Shown: one piece after another, positions 63,601-64,000 of the stretch
How positions within the stretch are numbered: position 1 is the stretch's first letter
How the letters are laid out: each line of letters begins with the position of its first letter
Assembly: GCA_030159075.1 (NCBI GenBank)
Contig: BROG01000377.1
Span: 637,511-701,510, forward strand
Direction of reading: 5' to 3'
Source of the DNA: Atrina japonica
Taxonomy: Eukaryota; Mollusca; Bivalvia; Pterioida; Pinnidae
DNA length: 64,000 nt
Translations under genes and position numbers: made by a program
Notes under the pieces: generated by a model
Told to the model about the DNA's origin: nothing
Seen by the model: only the letters and a program-made list of their open reading frames with translations
The model's database searches: none

Positions 63601-63633
63601 TCGAGGAGTTGGAACCAACAGTGTCTTCTCTGC
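52963..63633 (-). CDS. MTHFSD: MTHFSD: methenyl-THF synthetase domain-containing protein, 5' end outside the window
   Basis: Exons in gene order: 63633-63520, 61935-61845, 61308-61055, 58755-58613, 55843-55685 and 53518-52963. These make 1317 nt, 438 residues plus stop; all joins GT-AG and in frame. Human MTHFSD has about 80 residues before the first one seen ([12 protein letters not shown]), so at least one exon lies beyond 64000. The first three exons encode the 5-formyl-THF cyclo-ligase-like fold ([58 protein letters not shown]). An Arg-rich/acidic linker of roughly 140-150 residues follows, then an RRM (RNP2-like TIFVGSI, RNP1-like KGYSLLQF). Catalytic activity is unproven for the family. 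RNA binding is likely from the RRM. The linker is unlike human MTHFSD. Confidence 0.9.
54662..55170. mobile_element. Dispersed repeat with GCTCACCTGA-type inverted ends, MTHFSD intron 5
   Basis: It starts ACAAGAGGCCCATGGGCCAC then ATCGCTCACCTGAACTG and ends AAAGTTTACGGACAGACAGA, GGCAATCAGAAAAGCTCACT and CAGTTCAGTTGAGCTGAAAA. The ends are inverse over CTGAACTG/CAGTTCAG. I recall similar text as a frequent repeat in bivalve genomes. The 128-residue + strand frame here is not a gene. Confidence 0.6.
55685..55843 (-). CDS. MTHFSD: MTHFSD exon 5 in this window: Arg-rich then acidic linker
   Basis: The acceptor is TCTGTTACAG|ATAT. It reads [20 protein letters not shown], then [20 protein letters not shown] and [14 protein letters not shown]. 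The donor is CAAG|GTATGA. 159 nt, the same phase in and out. It starts with the same motif as the next exon, which points to exon duplication. Confidence 0.85.
55947..56233 (-). mobile_element. tRNA-derived SINE, family B, 12-bp TSD
   Basis: On the - strand: head GCCAGCCTGACTCAGTCGGT, then GACTCTTGATCGTGAGGTCG and GAGTTCGAGTCC, body GTGTCACAGTAGGTGTCGGC, and a (CAAA)n-type tail. AATACTGATTGA flanks it at 55935-55946 and 56234-56245. It lies 91 bp upstream of an MTHFSD exon on the antisense side of the splice acceptor. Confidence 0.9.
57298..57735. mobile_element. Inverted-end element containing two tandem 155-bp copies
   Basis: AATCCTCTCGCA at the left is mirrored by TGCGAGAGGATT at the right (about 57720-57731). 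Inside, TCAAC(G/A)GAATTTCACAA starts at about 57401 and 57556. Both copies share TTACAGAGTTATTGCCCTTT and GAAATATTATTGTCAG. No gene. Confidence 0.65.
57885..58005 (+). repeat. Two tandem copies of about 61 bp
   Basis: CAATACAGCATTACATATTG recurs about 61 bp apart, each followed by CTCTGTATTGTACCTGTA. The two halves of the unit (GCAATACAG / CTGTATTG) are partly inverse. MTHFSD intron. Confidence 0.7.
58613..58755 (-). CDS. MTHFSD: MTHFSD exon 4 in this window: end of the cyclo-ligase-like part
   Basis: The acceptor is TGTGTAG|GTAA. It reads [20 protein letters not shown], then [20 protein letters not shown] and SDMGRP. The donor is CCAG|GTAAAC. IPIL...AGKDVTL is shared with human MTHFSD at the same place, which fixes the exon although no long open frame marks it. 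Confidence 0.88.
60140..60943. mobile_element. TA/CAGTGG-type MITE (pogo/mariner-like), MTHFSD intron 3
   Basis: It starts CAGTGGAATCTCATTATCTT and ends with the diverged inverse GAAATAATGAAATACCACTG. TA lies at 60138-60139 and 60944-60945. It is interrupted by a SINE (60169-60442). The right part (ATCGGGACTGGACATCCGGC, GGAATTTCGACTCATCCGAG) matches the element at 37815. Confidence 0.8.
60169..60442 (-). mobile_element. tRNA-derived SINE, family B, 13-bp TSD, nested in a MITE
   Basis: TCTTGATATTCAG lies at 60156-60168 and 60443-60455. The - strand body starts at the right with GGCCTGGCTCAGTCGGTAGC and ends at the left in (CAAA)n. It interrupts the MITE at 60140-60943, so the SINE is the younger of the two. 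Confidence 0.92.
61055..61308 (-). CDS. MTHFSD: MTHFSD exon 3 in this window: core of the cyclo-ligase-like domain
   Basis: The acceptor is TTTCCAG|GATT. It reads [20 protein letters not shown], then [40 protein letters not shown] and [16 protein letters not shown]. The donor is AAAAG|GTGATG. RIGKGEG(F/Y)ADLEYA is the conserved nucleotide-binding-like loop of the family. Confidence 0.92.
61845..61935 (-). CDS. MTHFSD: MTHFSD exon 2 in this window
   Basis: The acceptor is TTTTCTAG|GGTC. It reads [20 protein letters not shown], then [10 protein letters not shown] plus one base. The donor is ACAG|GTTAGA. It aligns with human YSVPIGL...VDLVVVGSVAV. Confidence 0.92.
61936..63519. other. MTHFSD intron between exons 1 and 2 of this window
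   Basis: Non-coding by inference from the exons on each side. A T run lies at about 63185-63200. I see no element with clear ends. Confidence 0.6.
63520..63633 (-). CDS. MTHFSD: MTHFSD first exon visible in this window
   Basis: The acceptor is TATTTATAG|GCAG. It reads [20 protein letters not shown], then [18 protein letters not shown]. The donor is CACAG|GTACGT. 114 nt, phase 0 on both sides. It corresponds to residues about 78-115 of human MTHFSD, so the upstream exon(s) lie past the right edge. Confidence 0.92.
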
Positions 63634-64000
63634 CTATAAATAGTACATTGGACTCAATTCATTGAACTGCTCCTTTAAGTCTTTCACCCCCAAAAAACAC
63701 ATTTCAACTGGCCTAAATTATTGATTTACAGAAGAGTCCATTGTTTCTCGGGGGAGGGGGGGTGATGAGTTAGAAAGAATTTTACTCAAAAGTGATCATT
63801 CCGCTACCAAAGTCAAAATATTATTTTCAGATAAACTTACAATTTCAATAATCAGCTGTATTGTTGAAAATAACTAAAAACAACTAAAATATTCCACCCA
63901 CAAGTAACTAAATGGTATGTTCCGATATCTTACAGCAGTTTATTTTGTTCTAAACAATTCATTATTGATATTTTTTCAGTTTTTAGAACTATCTTATAAT
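63634..64000. other. MTHFSD intron running off the right edge
   Basis: I searched the - strand for the missing N-terminal part (an HHRIPNFKG-like segment) and did not see it. The stretch reads as intron. Confidence 0.5.

Overview
The window is nuclear DNA of an animal. It is AT-rich, with long introns, GT-AG splice sites and many repeats. The protein matches and the tRNA-headed SINEs with '(T)GTTGTTTAA(C/T)GTCCCACTC' tails suggest a mollusc, most likely a bivalve. That placement is an inference from general familiarity, not from a search. All exon boundaries below were joined by eye from reading frame, protein similarity and splice consensus.

Three protein genes are supported. (1) KLHL10 (kelch-like protein 10), + strand, six exons from 12179 to 32406, 581 residues: BTB, BACK and six kelch repeats, with two CRE-type sites just upstream of the ATG. 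(2) A compact GAREM-like adaptor, + strand, five coding exons from 37110 to 42980, 444 residues: CABIT region, Pro/Tyr linker and SAM domain, with a likely non-coding first exon near 36700. (3) MTHFSD, - strand, six exons from 63633 down to 52963, 438 residues. Its N-terminus lies beyond the right edge. It has a 5-formyl-THF cyclo-ligase-like domain, an unusual Arg-rich/acidic linker and an RRM. Genes 2 and 3 converge. A weak two-exon hypothetical reading frame lies between them (47778-48312).

The rest is mainly repeats. The left end (about 691-5700) is a 19-copy satellite with 270-bp and 226-bp monomers. Each monomer carries a pyrimidine tract plus AG followed by an open, basic reading frame. 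KLHL10 introns and the 5' flank are packed with inverted-repeat (foldback/MITE-type) elements, several carrying internal arrays of short palindromic repeats. Two TTAA-flanked MITE families, TA-flanked pogo/mariner-like MITEs, two SINE families (several with exact target-site duplications) and degraded Penelope-like RT elements with solo 3' tails are scattered throughout. Two minisatellites with higher-order structure (39850-40600 and 49150-50540) and many long microsatellites complete the picture.

The genes do not form one pathway. KLHL10 is a CUL3 adaptor tied to spermatogenesis, the GAREM-like protein belongs to receptor tyrosine kinase signalling, and MTHFSD is a folate-fold/RNA-binding protein. 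No new multi-gene system was found. The most notable items are the satellite with exon-like units, the duplicated Arg-rich exon in MTHFSD, and the foldback elements with palindromic subterminal arrays.
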